Source: Tepidimonas ignava (GTDB taxonomy: Bacteria; Pseudomonadota; Gammaproteobacteria; Burkholderiales; Burkholderiaceae_C). Taken from it: a stretch of DNA of 64,000 nucleotides. Shown piece after piece: positions 10,937 through 20,149 of the stretch (positions are counted from its first letter, which is position 1; every line of letters begins with the position of its first letter). The translations under genes and the position numbers were made by a program. A model generated the notes under the pieces. The model ran no database searches and was not told the origin of the DNA. It was given only the letters and a program-made list of their open reading frames with translations. The stretch lies in the NCBI RefSeq assembly GCF_004342625.1, contig NZ_SMAH01000008.1, positions 81,898 through 145,897 on the forward strand, in the 5' to 3' direction.

Positions 10937-12004
10937 ATGAGCTGGATTCCCTACGGCCTGACGCGCCGCGCCTTGTTCGCGCTGGACCCCGAACACGCCC
11001 ACGAGCTGACGCTGCACACCCTGCAGCGGTTGCAACACACACCGCTGCTGGGGTTGCTGGCGCAGCCGCGTGTGCACGACCCCATTCGGCTGGCGGGGCT
11101 CATGCTGCCCAACCGCGTGGGGCTGGCCGCTGGGTTGGACAAAAACGCGCAATGCATCGACGCCTGGGCGGCCATGGGGTTTGGCTTTGTCGAGGTGGGC
11201 ACCGTCACGCCCAGGCCCCAGCCCGGCAACCCCAAGCCGCGCCTGTTTCGTCTGCCCCAAGCCCAAGCGCTCATCAATCGCTTTGGCTTCAACAACGAGG
11301 GGCTGGAGGCCTTCGTCGCCCACGTGCGCGCCAGCCGCGTGCGCCAGCAGGGGCAGCCGGCGTTGGTGCTGGGCCTCAACATCGGCAAAAACGCCGACAC
11401 CCCCATCGAGCGCGCGGTGGAGGACTACCTGCTTGGGCTGCGCGGCGTGTACCCGTACGCCGACTACGTCACCGTCAACATTTCCAGCCCCAACACGCGC
11501 AACCTGCGCCAACTGCAAAGCGACGAAGCCCTGGAGCGGTTGCTCGCCGCGCTCACCGACGAGCGTGCGCGGCTGGCTGACCAGCATGGCGTGCACCGCC
11601 CCCTCTTCCTGAAGATCGCCCCCGACCTGGACGAGGCGCAGATCGGCGCCATCGCCGACGCGCTGCAGCGCCACGGTATCGATGGGGTCATCGCCACCAA
11701 CACCACGCTGGCGCGCGAGGCGGTGCAAGGCTTGCCCCACGCGGACGAAGCCGGCGGGCTGTCCGGCGCGCCGCTGGCCGCACCAAGCAACCGCGTCATC
11801 GCGGCGCTGCGGGCGCGCCTGGGGCCGGGTTTCCCCATCATCGGTGTCGGGGGCATCCTCAGTGGCGACGACGCCGTGGCCAAGCTGCGCGCCGGCGCCG
11901 ACGCGGTGCAGCTCTACACCGGGCTGATTTACCGCGGGCCGGCGTTGGTCACGGAGGCGGCGCGGGCGCTGCGCGACCACGCGCCTGGCACCCGCGCGGG
12001 GTGA
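10937..12004 (+). CDS. pyrD: dihydroorotate dehydrogenase (quinone), class 2
   Basis: Membrane-associated FMN enzyme that oxidises dihydroorotate and reduces quinone in pyrimidine synthesis. The 355-residue product has the class 2 N-terminal helix ([19 protein letters not shown]), [11 protein letters not shown], the catalytic-serine region [12 protein letters not shown], and the C-terminal FMN phosphate site [11 protein letters not shown] with YTGLIYRGP. Length matches class 2 enzymes, which carry the extra N-terminal quinone-site helices. Divergent from rpiA. Confidence 0.97.
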   Translation: MSWIPYGLTRRALFALDPEHAHELTLHTLQRLQHTPLLGLLAQPRVHDPIRLAGLMLPNRVGLAAGLDKNAQCIDAWAAMGFGFVEVGTVTPRPQPGNPKPRLFRLPQAQALINRFGFNNEGLEAFVAHVRASRVRQQGQPALVLGLNIGKNADTPIERAVEDYLLGLRGVYPYADYVTVNISSPNTRNLRQLQSDEALERLLAALTDERARLADQHGVHRPLFLKIAPDLDEAQIGAIADALQRHGIDGVIATNTTLAREAVQGLPHADEAGGLSGAPLAAPSNRVIAALRARLGPGFPIIGVGGILSGDDAVAKLRAGADAVQLYTGLIYRGPALVTEAARALRDHAPGTRAG

Positions 12005-12010
12005 TGATCG

Positions 12011-12028
12011 GTCAGCCCCAGGGCTGAC
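12011..12028. terminator. hairpin between convergent pyrD and usp
   Basis: A perfect inverted repeat GTCAGCCC CA GGGCTGAC lies 7 bases after the pyrD stop. With only a 2-base central spacer the real loop is larger, and there is no U-tract, so its role as a terminator is tentative. Confidence 0.3.
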
Positions 12029-12063
12029 GCGGGCGCCCACGCACCGGCAGCGCGGATGCCGCG

Positions 12064-12996
12064 TCACGCCGACGCCTGCAGCGTTGACACCAGCACGTCG
12101 CATGGCACCTGCGCCAGCGCGTGCTTGGTGACGCTGCCCAACAGCAGTTCCTCAGCCGCGCTGACACCGTGCTTGCCAATGACGACCAGGTCGCAATCGC
12201 GCTGCACGGCCTCGTAGACCAGGGCGGGCGCCGCGTCGCCCTCGTGCAGCACGGTTTGGTAGCGCGTCGGGGGCCAGCCCCGTTGCTGCGCCAGGTGGTG
12301 CAAACCGTTGCGAGCGCGCTCCCGGGCGCGTTGGCGGTACAGCTCAATCATCTCGTCGTCAACCCCAGCAAAGCGCAGCTTTTCCTCGTAGGGCACGGTG
12401 TAGGCATGCAACAGCCAGATGTTGGCCTGCGGCGCCACCGCAGCCGCCAGGTCAAGGGTGGGAGCCGACCAAGGGGAAAAATCCACCGCCACGAGCACAC
12501 GCTGGTAACTCCGCTGCGGCGGCTGCCGCACGACCAGCACAGGTTGGCCCGCCTTGCGCAGCAGGCGCTCGACGGTGGTGCCCAGCACCGGCAACTGCGC
12601 GCCGCCCCGCCCGCTGGCCCCCAGCACCACGCAGTACGGTTGGCATTGCCGCGCGACCCCGTCGATGTCGCGCACGGGGTGCCCCTCGACCAAGGCCGCA
12701 TGCACGGCGAGCGCGGGCGACTGCGCCCGCATCGCATGCACGAGTTCTTCCAGCGTCGCTCGGGCATCGGCCACGATGCGCTCACGGGGCTGGGCCCCGC
12801 CGAGCCATGTCGTCAGCTCGGTTATCCAGTCGTGTTGCAGCACGTGCAGCACCGTCAGGTGCGTGCCCAGGCCTTGCGCCAGGCGTGCGGCGCGGTGCAC
12901 GGCGGCCTGCGCGCCAGGGGAAAAATCGGTTGCCGCCACCACGCCCCCCTGCGGCAACGTGGTCGGCCACGTGGTGGTCGTGACGCCCTCGCTCAT
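12064..12996 (-). CDS. tandem universal stress protein (UspA family)
   Basis: Two Usp domains in 310 residues: roughly 18-155 and 163-305. Both keep the ATP-binding G-2x-G-9x-G(S/T) pattern: GASGRGGAQLPVLGT in the first and GKHGVSAAEELLLGS in the second, so both are likely nucleotide-binding. UspE-like tandem proteins are cytoplasmic stress effectors. It overlaps the 3' end of the Kef-type antiporter gene (ATGA), so the two are co-translated; pairing of a Usp with a cation/proton antiporter is seen elsewhere and suggests that the Usp senses nucleotide state for the transporter. That link is inference. Confidence 0.88.
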   Translation of the reverse strand: MSEGVTTTTWPTTLPQGGVVAATDFSPGAQAAVHRAARLAQGLGTHLTVLHVLQHDWITELTTWLGGAQPRERIVADARATLEELVHAMRAQSPALAVHAALVEGHPVRDIDGVARQCQPYCVVLGASGRGGAQLPVLGTTVERLLRKAGQPVLVVRQPPQRSYQRVLVAVDFSPWSAPTLDLAAAVAPQANIWLLHAYTVPYEEKLRFAGVDDEMIELYRQRARERARNGLHHLAQQRGWPPTRYQTVLHEGDAAPALVYEAVQRDCDLVVIGKHGVSAAEELLLGSVTKHALAQVPCDVLVSTLQASA

Positions 12997-14669
12997 GGAT
13001 CGGCTCCTGGACCAACGTTGGCCGGGCGCATGACACTGGCCAGGTGTTGCGCGGCGTGCAACGCTGCGTCGCGGTAAGGTTGATAGATGTGCTGCACATC
13101 AAGCCGCTGCAGCTCCTCCAGCGCTGCCTCGTCGCGGGCGGCCACCGCGATCGGGCCTCGGTAGCCCGCGATGCGCAGCGCGTACACGAGCGTGCGGGCC
13201 GATGCCACCAGGGGCAGCGTCACCACCACCCACCGGGTGGACGACAACGGCAGTGACTCCAAGAAGTCGGGGTTTTCGGCGTCGCCGTAGTGCACCGGCA
13301 AGTGTTGGCGCTTGAGTTCGCGCACCAGCTCCGGGTCATGGTCGAGCCCGACCGCGGTGACACCACGCTGGTGCAGCTCGCGCAGCAGCCGGCTGCCGTA
13401 GCGCCCCAGGCCGAACACCAGCACATCCGCCTCACCGCTGCGCGGTGGGTGGCGGTCCACGGCCAACTCGCGGTACGGTCGCCTCCGCTCAAAGATGTCA
13501 AGCCACGGGGCCAGGCGCTCGTACAACGGGTGGGAGTACAGAATCATGTACGTCGACAGGGTGATCGTGATCAGCCCGACCAGCGTGGTCAGCCCCAACG
13601 CCTGCGTATCGATGTGGCCCAGCGAGATGCCCATGGCCACGAAGACGATCGAAAACTCGCTGATCTGCGCCACCGTCAGGCCCGCCAAAAAGCCCGTGCG
13701 CTTGCGGTAGCCCATGTAGCCCATGATCGCCATGACGATCAGCGGGTTGCCCACAAGCACAAACTGCGACAACACCAGCGCGGGCACGAGCTCCTGCCCC
13801 AACGTGGACAGATCCAACTCCGCCCCGAGGTGTATGAAAAAAAACAGCAACAAAAAATCGCGAACACCGCCCAGCCGGGCGTTGATCGCTTCCCGGTAGT
13901 GGGTCGAGGCCAGCGTGAACCCCGCGACGAACGCGCCGGCCTCCATCGAAAAACCGGCCCAGGCCCCCAGCGCCGCCAGGCCCAGACCCCAGGCCAGGGC
14001 AAAAATCAGCAGCAACTCCTGGGAGCGCGCCATCATCGCGGTCACCCGCGGCAACACCCAGCGCATCAAGCCTGCAATCAGCGCCACCGCCAACACCACC
14101 CGCCCGACCAACGACCCCACGACGCCCCAGCCAACGGCACCATCGGCACCCTCGGGAGCCCTCAGGGCGCTCATCGCCATCATGGCCAGCACCACCGCCA
14201 GGTCCTGCACGATCAAAAAACCCACCGCGATGCGCCCGTGCAGCGAGTCGAGCTCCCGCTTGTCGGTCAGCAGCTTGACGATGATGATCGTGCTCGAAAA
14301 GGTCAGCGCCACCGCCACGTACAGCGCCGTCATCACGTCTTTGCCCAGCGCCAGGATCAATCCAAACCCCAGGGCGATCGTGAAGGCCAGCTGCCCCAGG
14401 CCGGTGGCCAGCGCCACAGGGCCGATGTGCCGTACGTGGTGCCAGTCGAGTTTGAGCCCGACGATGAACAGCAGCACCGTCACGCCGATTTGGGCCAGCA
14501 GCGCCACCTGGTCGTGCGCCTTGACCCACCCCAGGCCCGCAGGGCCCAACGCGATGCCGACCACGATGTAAGCGATCAGCACGGGCTGACGCAAACGCAC
14601 GAACATCGCCCCTGCAGCCGCAGCCACCAGCAGCAGCATGGCGAATTCGGCGAAGGGATCGATCGTCAT
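12993..14669 (-). CDS. Kef/YbaL-type cation:proton antiporter with RCK domain
   Basis: A 558-residue inner-membrane protein of the CPA2 family. About residues 1-390 hold some 12 hydrophobic helices of the Na+/H+ exchanger fold, followed by a cytosolic TrkA-N/RCK domain with the Rossmann motif FGLGRYGS and the acidic turn GLDHDPELV. There is no TrkA-C domain at the end. YbaL/KefB/C relatives export K+ or Na+ in exchange for protons; ion specificity cannot be told here. The gene is first of a two-gene unit with the tandem Usp. Confidence 0.87.
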   Translation of the reverse strand: MTIDPFAEFAMLLLVAAAAGAMFVRLRQPVLIAYIVVGIALGPAGLGWVKAHDQVALLAQIGVTVLLFIVGLKLDWHHVRHIGPVALATGLGQLAFTIALGFGLILALGKDVMTALYVAVALTFSSTIIIVKLLTDKRELDSLHGRIAVGFLIVQDLAVVLAMMAMSALRAPEGADGAVGWGVVGSLVGRVVLAVALIAGLMRWVLPRVTAMMARSQELLLIFALAWGLGLAALGAWAGFSMEAGAFVAGFTLASTHYREAINARLGGVRDFLLLFFFIHLGAELDLSTLGQELVPALVLSQFVLVGNPLIVMAIMGYMGYRKRTGFLAGLTVAQISEFSIVFVAMGISLGHIDTQALGLTTLVGLITITLSTYMILYSHPLYERLAPWLDIFERRRPYRELAVDRHPPRSGEADVLVFGLGRYGSRLLRELHQRGVTAVGLDHDPELVRELKRQHLPVHYGDAENPDFLESLPLSSTRWVVVTLPLVASARTLVYALRIAGYRGPIAVAARDEAALEELQRLDVQHIYQPYRDAALHAAQHLASVMRPANVGPGADP

Positions 14670-14737
14670 ATCCCTGTGCCGATTCAGCGTCGCGTGGATG
14701 GTTCCCCTGGCCGCGCCCGCGTCACCAGAGGCCGTCG

Positions 14738-15868
14738 TCAGGCCAGGAGCGTCGCCACCACCTCGCCCACCGCCAGCGCGCTGGTCAGGCCCGGGGATTC
14801 GAAGCCCAGCAGATGCACCAGGCCCGCCCAGCCGTGCTGCTCCGGGCCCACCGGCGCGAAGTCCGGCGCGGGTTCGTCGGGGCCGTGGATTTTGGGCCGG
14901 ATGCCGGCGTAAGCCGGCTGCAGCGCGTCGGCTGGCAACCCGGGCCAGTAGCGGCGGATGGCGGCTTCGAACGCCGCCTGGCGTGTGCCGTCAACGTCGT
15001 AGGTCAAGGTCTGCGGCGACGCATCGGGCAGCCACTGCAGGTCGGGGCCAAACCGGGCTTGTCCACCAAGGTCCAACGTCAGGTGCACGCCCAGCCACGC
15101 GTCGCGCGGCACCGGGTACACCAGACAATCCACCGGCGCCGCCCCCCGCAGCGCGAAGTAGTGCCCCTTGGCGTAGCGTGGGCGTGGCCACGCCTGCGGG
15201 GGCGGCCCCTGCACCGCGCGGGCCACGTGGCACGCCCACAAACCGGCCGCGTTGACCAGCACGTCGGCCTGCAGCGCAAAGGCTTCGCCTGCCAGCGTGT
15301 GGCCATGCACACGCCAGCCACCCTCGCCGCGCGCGCCGATCGGCTCAGCCCCCTCGAACACCGACCCCAACGCCACCACACCGCCGGCGCGCTGCACATC
15401 GGCGTGCAGCGCCTGCATCAGCGCGTGGCTGTCCACGATGCCGGTGGTAGGCGACCACAACGCCGCCGCTGCACGCAGCGCGGGGGCGCGCCGCTGCACC
15501 TGCGCCGCGTCCAGCGGCTGCACCGGCACGCCGTTGGCCGCCGCGCGCCGGGCCAGCCCCTCCAGCGTCGCTTCATCGGCCGCCTCGGCGGCCACCACCA
15601 GCTTGCCACAGCACCGATGCCCCACCCCCGAGCGCTGCGCGTAGTCGTACAGCAGCGCCTTGCCGCGCACGCACAGGCGGGCCTTCCATGACCCGGGCGT
15701 GTAGTACAGCCCGGCGTGGATGACCTCGCTGCTGCGCGAACTGACGCCGGTACCGATCGCCGTGGCGCGCTCCAGCACCACCACCTCGCGCCCGGCCTGT
15801 GCCAGCGCGCGCGCCACCGCCAGGCCGATGACGCCCGCGCCGACGACCAGGGCACCCACGCGATCCAT
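14738..15868 (-). CDS. FAD-dependent oxidoreductase, L-2-hydroxyglutarate oxidase-like
   Basis: A 376-residue DAO-fold protein with the dinucleotide-binding motif VVGAGVIGLAVARALA, the SSRSSEVIHAGLYY stretch and the GIVDSHALMQAL segment found in L-2-hydroxyglutarate dehydrogenases/oxidases (LhgO, L2HGDH). These oxidise L-2-hydroxyglutarate to 2-oxoglutarate and feed electrons to quinones or oxygen. Specificity is inferred from motif resemblance only; other 2-hydroxyacid or amine oxidases share the fold. It is followed 18 bases later by dsbB in the minus-strand run when read from the fpr side. Confidence 0.75.
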   Translation of the reverse strand: MDRVGALVVGAGVIGLAVARALAQAGREVVVLERATAIGTGVSSRSSEVIHAGLYYTPGSWKARLCVRGKALLYDYAQRSGVGHRCCGKLVVAAEAADEATLEGLARRAAANGVPVQPLDAAQVQRRAPALRAAAALWSPTTGIVDSHALMQALHADVQRAGGVVALGSVFEGAEPIGARGEGGWRVHGHTLAGEAFALQADVLVNAAGLWACHVARAVQGPPPQAWPRPRYAKGHYFALRGAAPVDCLVYPVPRDAWLGVHLTLDLGGQARFGPDLQWLPDASPQTLTYDVDGTRQAAFEAAIRRYWPGLPADALQPAYAGIRPKIHGPDEPAPDFAPVGPEQHGWAGLVHLLGFESPGLTSALAVGEVVATLLA

Positions 15869-15886
15869 CGCCGCAAGCCCGCGCCT

Positions 15887-16411
15887 TCAGCGGCGGCGCG
15901 CGCCCCCCACCAGCAGGGTCAGGCACACGGCGGCCATGGCCACGAAGTTGAGAAACGACCAGTTGGCGATCGTCAGCCCCAGCCAGGTCCAGTCGATCGC
16001 GGTGCAGTCACCACTGCCGCGAAAGATCATCGGAATGGCCCGCTTGAGGGGGAAGGCCTCGATCATGCCGTAGAAATCCCGTCCGCAGGCTTGGATCTCG
16101 GGAGGGAACCACTGCAGCCACGACTGCCGCGCCGCGACGAAGGCCCCCAACCCCGCCACCACCAGCGCGGCGGCGATGAGCCCCAGGCGCGCCCCACGAC
16201 GGGGCAGCGCGGCGGCCAGCGCGGTCAGCAGCGCCACCCCGACGAGCGCGTAGCGCTGCACGATGCACATCGGGCACGGCTCCAGCCCGACGACGTGCTG
16301 CAGGTACAGCCCAAAGCCCAGCAGCCCCAGGCACCACAGGGCCACCCCCGCCGCCACAACGCGTGGCCGGGCGGCCAGCGTTGCCCACCCACCCCGTTCG
16401 GCCACGTTCAT
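15887..16411 (-). CDS. dsbB: disulfide bond formation protein B
   Basis: DsbB reoxidises periplasmic DsbA and passes electrons to quinone. The 174-residue product has four transmembrane helices, the first Cys pair C46-C49 in EPCPMC, and the second periplasmic pair C109 and C136. Length and topology are standard. The start at 16411 (MNVAERGG) was preferred over longer upstream frames, which run into fpr antisense sequence. It lies 25 bases downstream of fpr. Confidence 0.93.
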   Translation of the reverse strand: MNVAERGGWATLAARPRVVAAGVALWCLGLLGFGLYLQHVVGLEPCPMCIVQRYALVGVALLTALAAALPRRGARLGLIAAALVVAGLGAFVAARQSWLQWFPPEIQACGRDFYGMIEAFPLKRAIPMIFRGSGDCTAIDWTWLGLTIANWSFLNFVAMAAVCLTLLVGGARRR

Positions 16412-16436
16412 GGTCGCCGGCCCCTTGCGCGCCGCC

Positions 16437-17216
16437 TCAGTTGGCGTCGGCAAACGCACGCTCGATGACGAACTGCCCCGGCGTGCTGGTGTTGCCTTCG
16501 ACAAAGCCGTAGCGCTCGCACATGGCCTTGAGGTCGCGCAGCATGGCCGGGCTGCCACAGATCATCACGCGGTCGGTCTCCGGGTTGAGCTGGGGCAAGC
16601 CCAGCTCGCGCGCCATCTGGCCGCTTTCCACCAGTTGCGGAATGCGCCCCTGGCGCTCGAACGGCTCGCGCGTCACCGTGGGGTAGTAGCGCAGCTGCTG
16701 GCGCACCATGTCACCCAAAAACTCGTGCTGCGGCAGCTCCTGGGTGATGTAGTCGCGGTAGGCCAGCTCGGCCACCAGGCGCACGCCGTGCACCAGCACC
16801 ACGTGCTCGAAGCGCTCGTAGGTGGCGGGGTCGCGGATGATGCTCATGAACGGCGCCAGGCCGGTGCCGGTGCCGAACAAATACAGGTGTTTGCCCGGCA
16901 ACAGGTAGTCGATCACCAGCGTGCCGGTCGGCTTGTGCCCGACGATGATGTGGTCGCCCGGCTGAATGTGCTGCAGGCGGCTGGTCAGCGGACCGTCGGG
17001 CACCTTGATGCTCAAAAATTCCAGGTGCTCCTCGTAGTTGGCCGACACGATGCTGTACGCACGCAGCAGCGGCTTGCCGTTGTCCAAGCGCAGGCCGATC
17101 ATCGTGAACTGCCCGTTGAGGAAGCGCAGGCCCGCGTTGCGCGTGGTCTTGAAGGAAAACAGGCGATCGGTCCAGTGGTGCACGCTGAGCACGCGCTCGT
17201 CGTCGAAAGCACTCAT
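16437..17216 (-). CDS. fpr: ferredoxin/flavodoxin-NADP+ reductase (plant-type fold)
   Basis: A 259-residue soluble FAD enzyme that exchanges electrons between NADPH and ferredoxin or flavodoxin. Visible motifs are NGQFTMIGL and the FAD-binding RAYSI, the NADP-binding GTGTGLAPFM and CGSPAML, and a C-terminal tail lacking an aromatic end residue, as in the bacterial subclass I enzymes. In proteobacteria fpr is often induced by oxidative stress. It is divergent from yggX, another oxidative-stress gene, across a 266-base region. A structurally unrelated ferredoxin reductase is encoded 3 kb away next to fdxA. Confidence 0.93.
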   Translation of the reverse strand: MSAFDDERVLSVHHWTDRLFSFKTTRNAGLRFLNGQFTMIGLRLDNGKPLLRAYSIVSANYEEHLEFLSIKVPDGPLTSRLQHIQPGDHIIVGHKPTGTLVIDYLLPGKHLYLFGTGTGLAPFMSIIRDPATYERFEHVVLVHGVRLVAELAYRDYITQELPQHEFLGDMVRQQLRYYPTVTREPFERQGRIPQLVESGQMARELGLPQLNPETDRVMICGSPAMLRDLKAMCERYGFVEGNTSTPGQFVIERAFADAN

Positions 17217-17407
17217 GATGTCGGGTCGATGGTTGAATGGCTACGAATCAAGCAGAAGCCTAATACCCCCACGGGCATTGAACGTTGACGACTGTCAAAC
17301 ACCCTTCGTGCGCGCCGCGGCGCCCGCTCGGGTACAGTGTCATCTGTGGCGGCACCGCGCACGGGAGGCCGTGCCGCGCGGCGTCGAAAGCCGCATCGTA
17401 GCAAACC

Positions 17408-17452
17408 CTTCATGCCCTTACGCCCCAGTCATCATGACCGTAAGGCATGAAG
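17408..17452. promoter_or_regulatory. long imperfect palindrome before yggX
   Basis: Arms CTTCATGCCCTTACG (17408-17422) and CGTAAGGCATGAAG (17439-17452) are complementary apart from one extra C in the left arm. A smaller palindrome GTCAT-C-ATGAC sits in the loop. The centre lies about 50 bases before the yggX start. In RNA it gives a strong stem; in DNA it could be a dimeric-regulator operator. The rest of the 17217-17482 gap shows a 6-bp hairpin at 17359-17374 and a TTGAC/GTCAA repeat at 17285-17298, but no convincing promoter. Confidence 0.5.
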
Positions 17453-17482
17453 CACCCCACCCTCAATGATCAGGAGTTCGCC

Positions 17483-17758
17483 ATGGCACGCATGGTCCGT
17501 TGCATCAAGCTTGGCGTCGAGGCCGAAGGCCTGGACTTCCCGCCCTACCCCGGCGAGCTGGGCAAGCGCATCTACGACAACGTCAGCAAGCAGGCGTGGC
17601 AGGAGTGGCTGCGCCTGCAAACGATGCTGGTCAACGAAAACCGCCTCAACCTGGCCGACGCGCGGGCGCGTCAGTACCTGGCGCGCCAGATGGAAAAGCA
17701 CTTTTTTGGTGAAGGCGCCGACGTGGCCGCCGGCTACGTGCCGCCCACCCAAGCGTGA
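17483..17758 (+). CDS. yggX: probable Fe(2+)-trafficking protein YggX
   Basis: A 91-residue cytosolic protein of the YggX family, linked to protection of Fe-S clusters and iron handling under oxidative stress. The N-terminal [19 protein letters not shown] with its conserved Cys, then [18 protein letters not shown] and [19 protein letters not shown], are diagnostic. CAGGAG lies 6 bases before ATG 17483, which rules out the longer frame from 17447. Its stop overlaps the GTG start of mnmC (GTGA). Confidence 0.95.
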   Translation: MARMVRCIKLGVEAEGLDFPPYPGELGKRIYDNVSKQAWQEWLRLQTMLVNENRLNLADARARQYLARQMEKHFFGEGADVAAGYVPPTQA

Positions 17759-19707
17759 GCGCGGTGGTGCAGTGGCTGCCCGACGGCACGCCACAAAGCA
17801 CGCTGTACGGCGACATCTACCGCAGCCGCGGCGCCGACGGCCAGGGTGGTTGGGCCCAAGCCCAGCATGTCTTTTTGCGCGGCTGCGGGCTGCTGGCCCA
17901 GCCTGATCAGCCCGCGGCGTGGGCGCACGTCCCGCGCTGGCACGTGTTGGAAAACGGCTTCGGGCTGGGGCTGAACTTCCTGGCCACGTGGCAGGCCTGG
18001 CGCGAGCAGCCCGACGCTTCGGCCGAGCTGCACTACATCGGCATCGAAGCCCACCCGGCCCGGGCCGACGACGTGCTGCGCAGCGCCGCCGCGTTTGCCG
18101 AGCTGCAACCGCTGGCGCAGCGGTTGGCGGCGGTGTGGCGCGGTTTGCTGCCTGGCGTGCACCGCTGGACCTGGGACGACACCGGTCCCCAGGGCCAGCC
18201 GCGACGGCTGCACCTGACGCTGTGCATCGGTACGGCGCAGCGTTGGCTGCGCGAGCTCGACACCCCCGTGGACAGCGTCTACCTGGACGGCTTTGACCCG
18301 GCGCGCAACCCCGACATGTGGTCGCCCGAGCTGCTGCGAGCCGTGGCACGGCTGTGCCGGCGCGGCACGCGGCTGGCCACCTGGAGCGTGGCGCGGGCGG
18401 TGCGTGACGGCCTGCGTCAGGCCGGGTTTCGCGTCGAGCGCGCCGCGGGCCTGCCACCCAAGCGGCACTGTCTGCGCGCGGTGTACGACCCCGCTTGGCA
18501 GCCACGCACGGCGCTGCGCGCGCCCCTGCAACCACGACCGGGACGGGCGTTGGTGGTGGGGGGTGGCTTGGCGGGGGCGGCTGCGGCGCACAGCCTGGCG
18601 CAGCGCGGGTGGCAGGTCACGGTGCTGGACCGCGCGGTCGCGCCCGCGGCCGGCGCTTCGGGCCTGCCGGTGGGTCTGCTGGCACCGCACGTTTCGCCCG
18701 ACGACGCCCCACTGTCACGCCTGACGCGCGCTGGGCTGGGGGCCACCTTGCAGCGCGCGCAGCGGCTGCTCACGCCCGGGCTGGGCTGGGCCCCCACCGG
18801 GGTGCTGGAGCACCAGCTCGAAGGCCGTCACGCGCTGCCCCCAGCGTCGGCGTGGCACCCTTGGGGCGAGCACTGGAGCAGCCCCGCCACCACCGCCCAG
18901 CGCCGACAAGCCAACCTGCCGACCGAGGCCCAGGCGCTGTGGCACGGCTGCGGCGCCTGGCTGCGCCCCGCGGCGCTGGTGCAGGCGCAGCTCGCGCACC
19001 CCAACGTCGCCTGGCATGGTGGCCAGGCCGTGGCGTCGCTGGCGCGCGAGGCCGACAGCTGGCACGCGCGCGATGCCCAGGGTCGCTGTGTGGCGGTTGC
19101 GGACGTGGCCGTCGTGTGCGCGGGGTTTGACACCGCCACGCTGCTGGCGCCGCTGGGCTGTCGCCTGCCCTTGCACGCCCTGCGCGGCCAGGTGGCTTGG
19201 GCACGCATGGCCGACTGGCCGCCCGAGCTCCAGACCGCGCTGCCGCCCTGGCCCGTCAACGGCCACGGCTCGCTGGTGGCAGGCGTGCCGGCTGGCCCCG
19301 CCGGTGAGCCGATCTGGTGCATGGGCTCGACCTTTGTGCGGGGCCGCACCGACACCGCGCCCACCGCCGACGAGCACACCGCCAACTTGGACAAGTTGCA
19401 GCGCCTGCTGCCCAGCGCCGCCGGGGCGCTGGCACCCCACTGGCCCCAAGCACAGGCGTGGGCCGGGGTGCGCTGCACGGTGCCAGACCGCTTCCCCATC
19501 GTCGGCGCCGTGGACCCCCAACGTTGGCCGGGCTTGTGCGTGCTGACCGGGCTGGGGGCACGCGGGTTGACCCTGTCGGTGCTGGCGGGCGAGGTGCTGG
19601 CCGCGCAACTGCACGGCGAACCCTGGCCGCTGGAGCCGGCGCTGGCCCACAAGCTGCTGGCGCTGCGTTGGGGCCGGTCAAGCCCCCATGGCGCGGGGCC
19701 TTGCTGA
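17755..19707 (+). CDS. mnmC: bifunctional tRNA mnm5s2U biosynthesis protein MnmC
   Basis: MnmC performs the last two steps of mnm5s2U synthesis at the tRNA wobble base: the FAD domain removes the carboxymethyl group and the SAM domain methylates. The 650-residue product has the N-terminal methyltransferase ([11 protein letters not shown] and the acidic [13 protein letters not shown] loop, about 1-240) and a C-terminal DAO-type FAD domain starting at [18 protein letters not shown] (about 262 on). Length is that of the fused proteobacterial enzyme. GTG 17755 overlaps the yggX stop, so translation is coupled to yggX. Confidence 0.95.
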   Translation: MSAVVQWLPDGTPQSTLYGDIYRSRGADGQGGWAQAQHVFLRGCGLLAQPDQPAAWAHVPRWHVLENGFGLGLNFLATWQAWREQPDASAELHYIGIEAHPARADDVLRSAAAFAELQPLAQRLAAVWRGLLPGVHRWTWDDTGPQGQPRRLHLTLCIGTAQRWLRELDTPVDSVYLDGFDPARNPDMWSPELLRAVARLCRRGTRLATWSVARAVRDGLRQAGFRVERAAGLPPKRHCLRAVYDPAWQPRTALRAPLQPRPGRALVVGGGLAGAAAAHSLAQRGWQVTVLDRAVAPAAGASGLPVGLLAPHVSPDDAPLSRLTRAGLGATLQRAQRLLTPGLGWAPTGVLEHQLEGRHALPPASAWHPWGEHWSSPATTAQRRQANLPTEAQALWHGCGAWLRPAALVQAQLAHPNVAWHGGQAVASLAREADSWHARDAQGRCVAVADVAVVCAGFDTATLLAPLGCRLPLHALRGQVAWARMADWPPELQTALPPWPVNGHGSLVAGVPAGPAGEPIWCMGSTFVRGRTDTAPTADEHTANLDKLQRLLPSAAGALAPHWPQAQAWAGVRCTVPDRFPIVGAVDPQRWPGLCVLTGLGARGLTLSVLAGEVLAAQLHGEPWPLEPALAHKLLALRWGRSSPHGAGPC

Positions 19708-19739
19708 CGCACGTCAACGGCAACGAGGGCGCCTGGGCC

Positions 19740-19745
19740 TACAAT
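19740..19745 (+). promoter_or_regulatory. possible -10 element and structured leader of fdxA
   Basis: TACAAT lies 64 bases before the fdxA ATG, just after mnmC. No clear -35 is seen at the right distance. Between it and the start codon a long hairpin (GGGCGCA 19757-19763 with TGCGCCC 19790-19796, inner CCGCC/GGCGG) can form. The start codon has no obvious Shine-Dalgarno. Confidence 0.35.
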
Positions 19746-19809
19746 TCGCCCCCTACGGGCGCATCGGCCGCCGCCGCCCCGGCGGGGCGTGCGCCCCAAT
19801 GGTCTTGCC

Positions 19810-20139
19810 ATGACACACGTCGTAACCGAAGCCTGCATCGCTTGCAAGTACACCGACTGCGTGGATGTCTGCCCCGTGGACTGCTTCCGCGAAGGGCCCA
19901 ATTTTTTGGCCATCGACCCGGATGAATGCATCGACTGCGCGGTGTGCATCCCCGAGTGCCCCGTGGGTGCCATCTACGCCGAAGAAGACGTGCCCAAGGA
20001 CCAGCAGCACATGATCGCGCTCAACGCCGAGCTGGCCAAGCTGCCCACCTGGAAAAGCATCACCAAGCGCAAAGCCCCGCTGCCCGACGCCGACAAGTAC
20101 AAGGACATGACCGGCAAGCTGTCGCTGTTGCAGCGCTGA
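19810..20139 (+). CDS. fdxA: 7Fe ferredoxin (3Fe-4S plus 4Fe-4S)
   Basis: A 109-residue soluble ferredoxin of the FdxA/Azotobacter FdI type. Cluster ligands are visible in [14 protein letters not shown] (3Fe-4S pattern C-x7-C-x3-CP, with an additional free Cys) and [12 protein letters not shown] (C-x2-C-x2-C-x3-CP). Such low-potential ferredoxins serve reductases and redox stress responses. The gene directly precedes a thioredoxin-reductase-like ferredoxin-NADP reductase (gap 10 bases), its likely partner. Confidence 0.96.
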   Translation: MTHVVTEACIACKYTDCVDVCPVDCFREGPNFLAIDPDECIDCAVCIPECPVGAIYAEEDVPKDQQHMIALNAELAKLPTWKSITKRKAPLPDADKYKDMTGKLSLLQR

Positions 20140-20149
20140 GGTGGCCGCC

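Noticed and set aside
17285..17298. TTGAC/GTCAA repeat as -35 boxes for fpr and yggX.
   Set aside because: No acceptable -10 hexamer lies 16-18 bases away on either strand; the nearest minus-strand TATTAG is 27 bases off.
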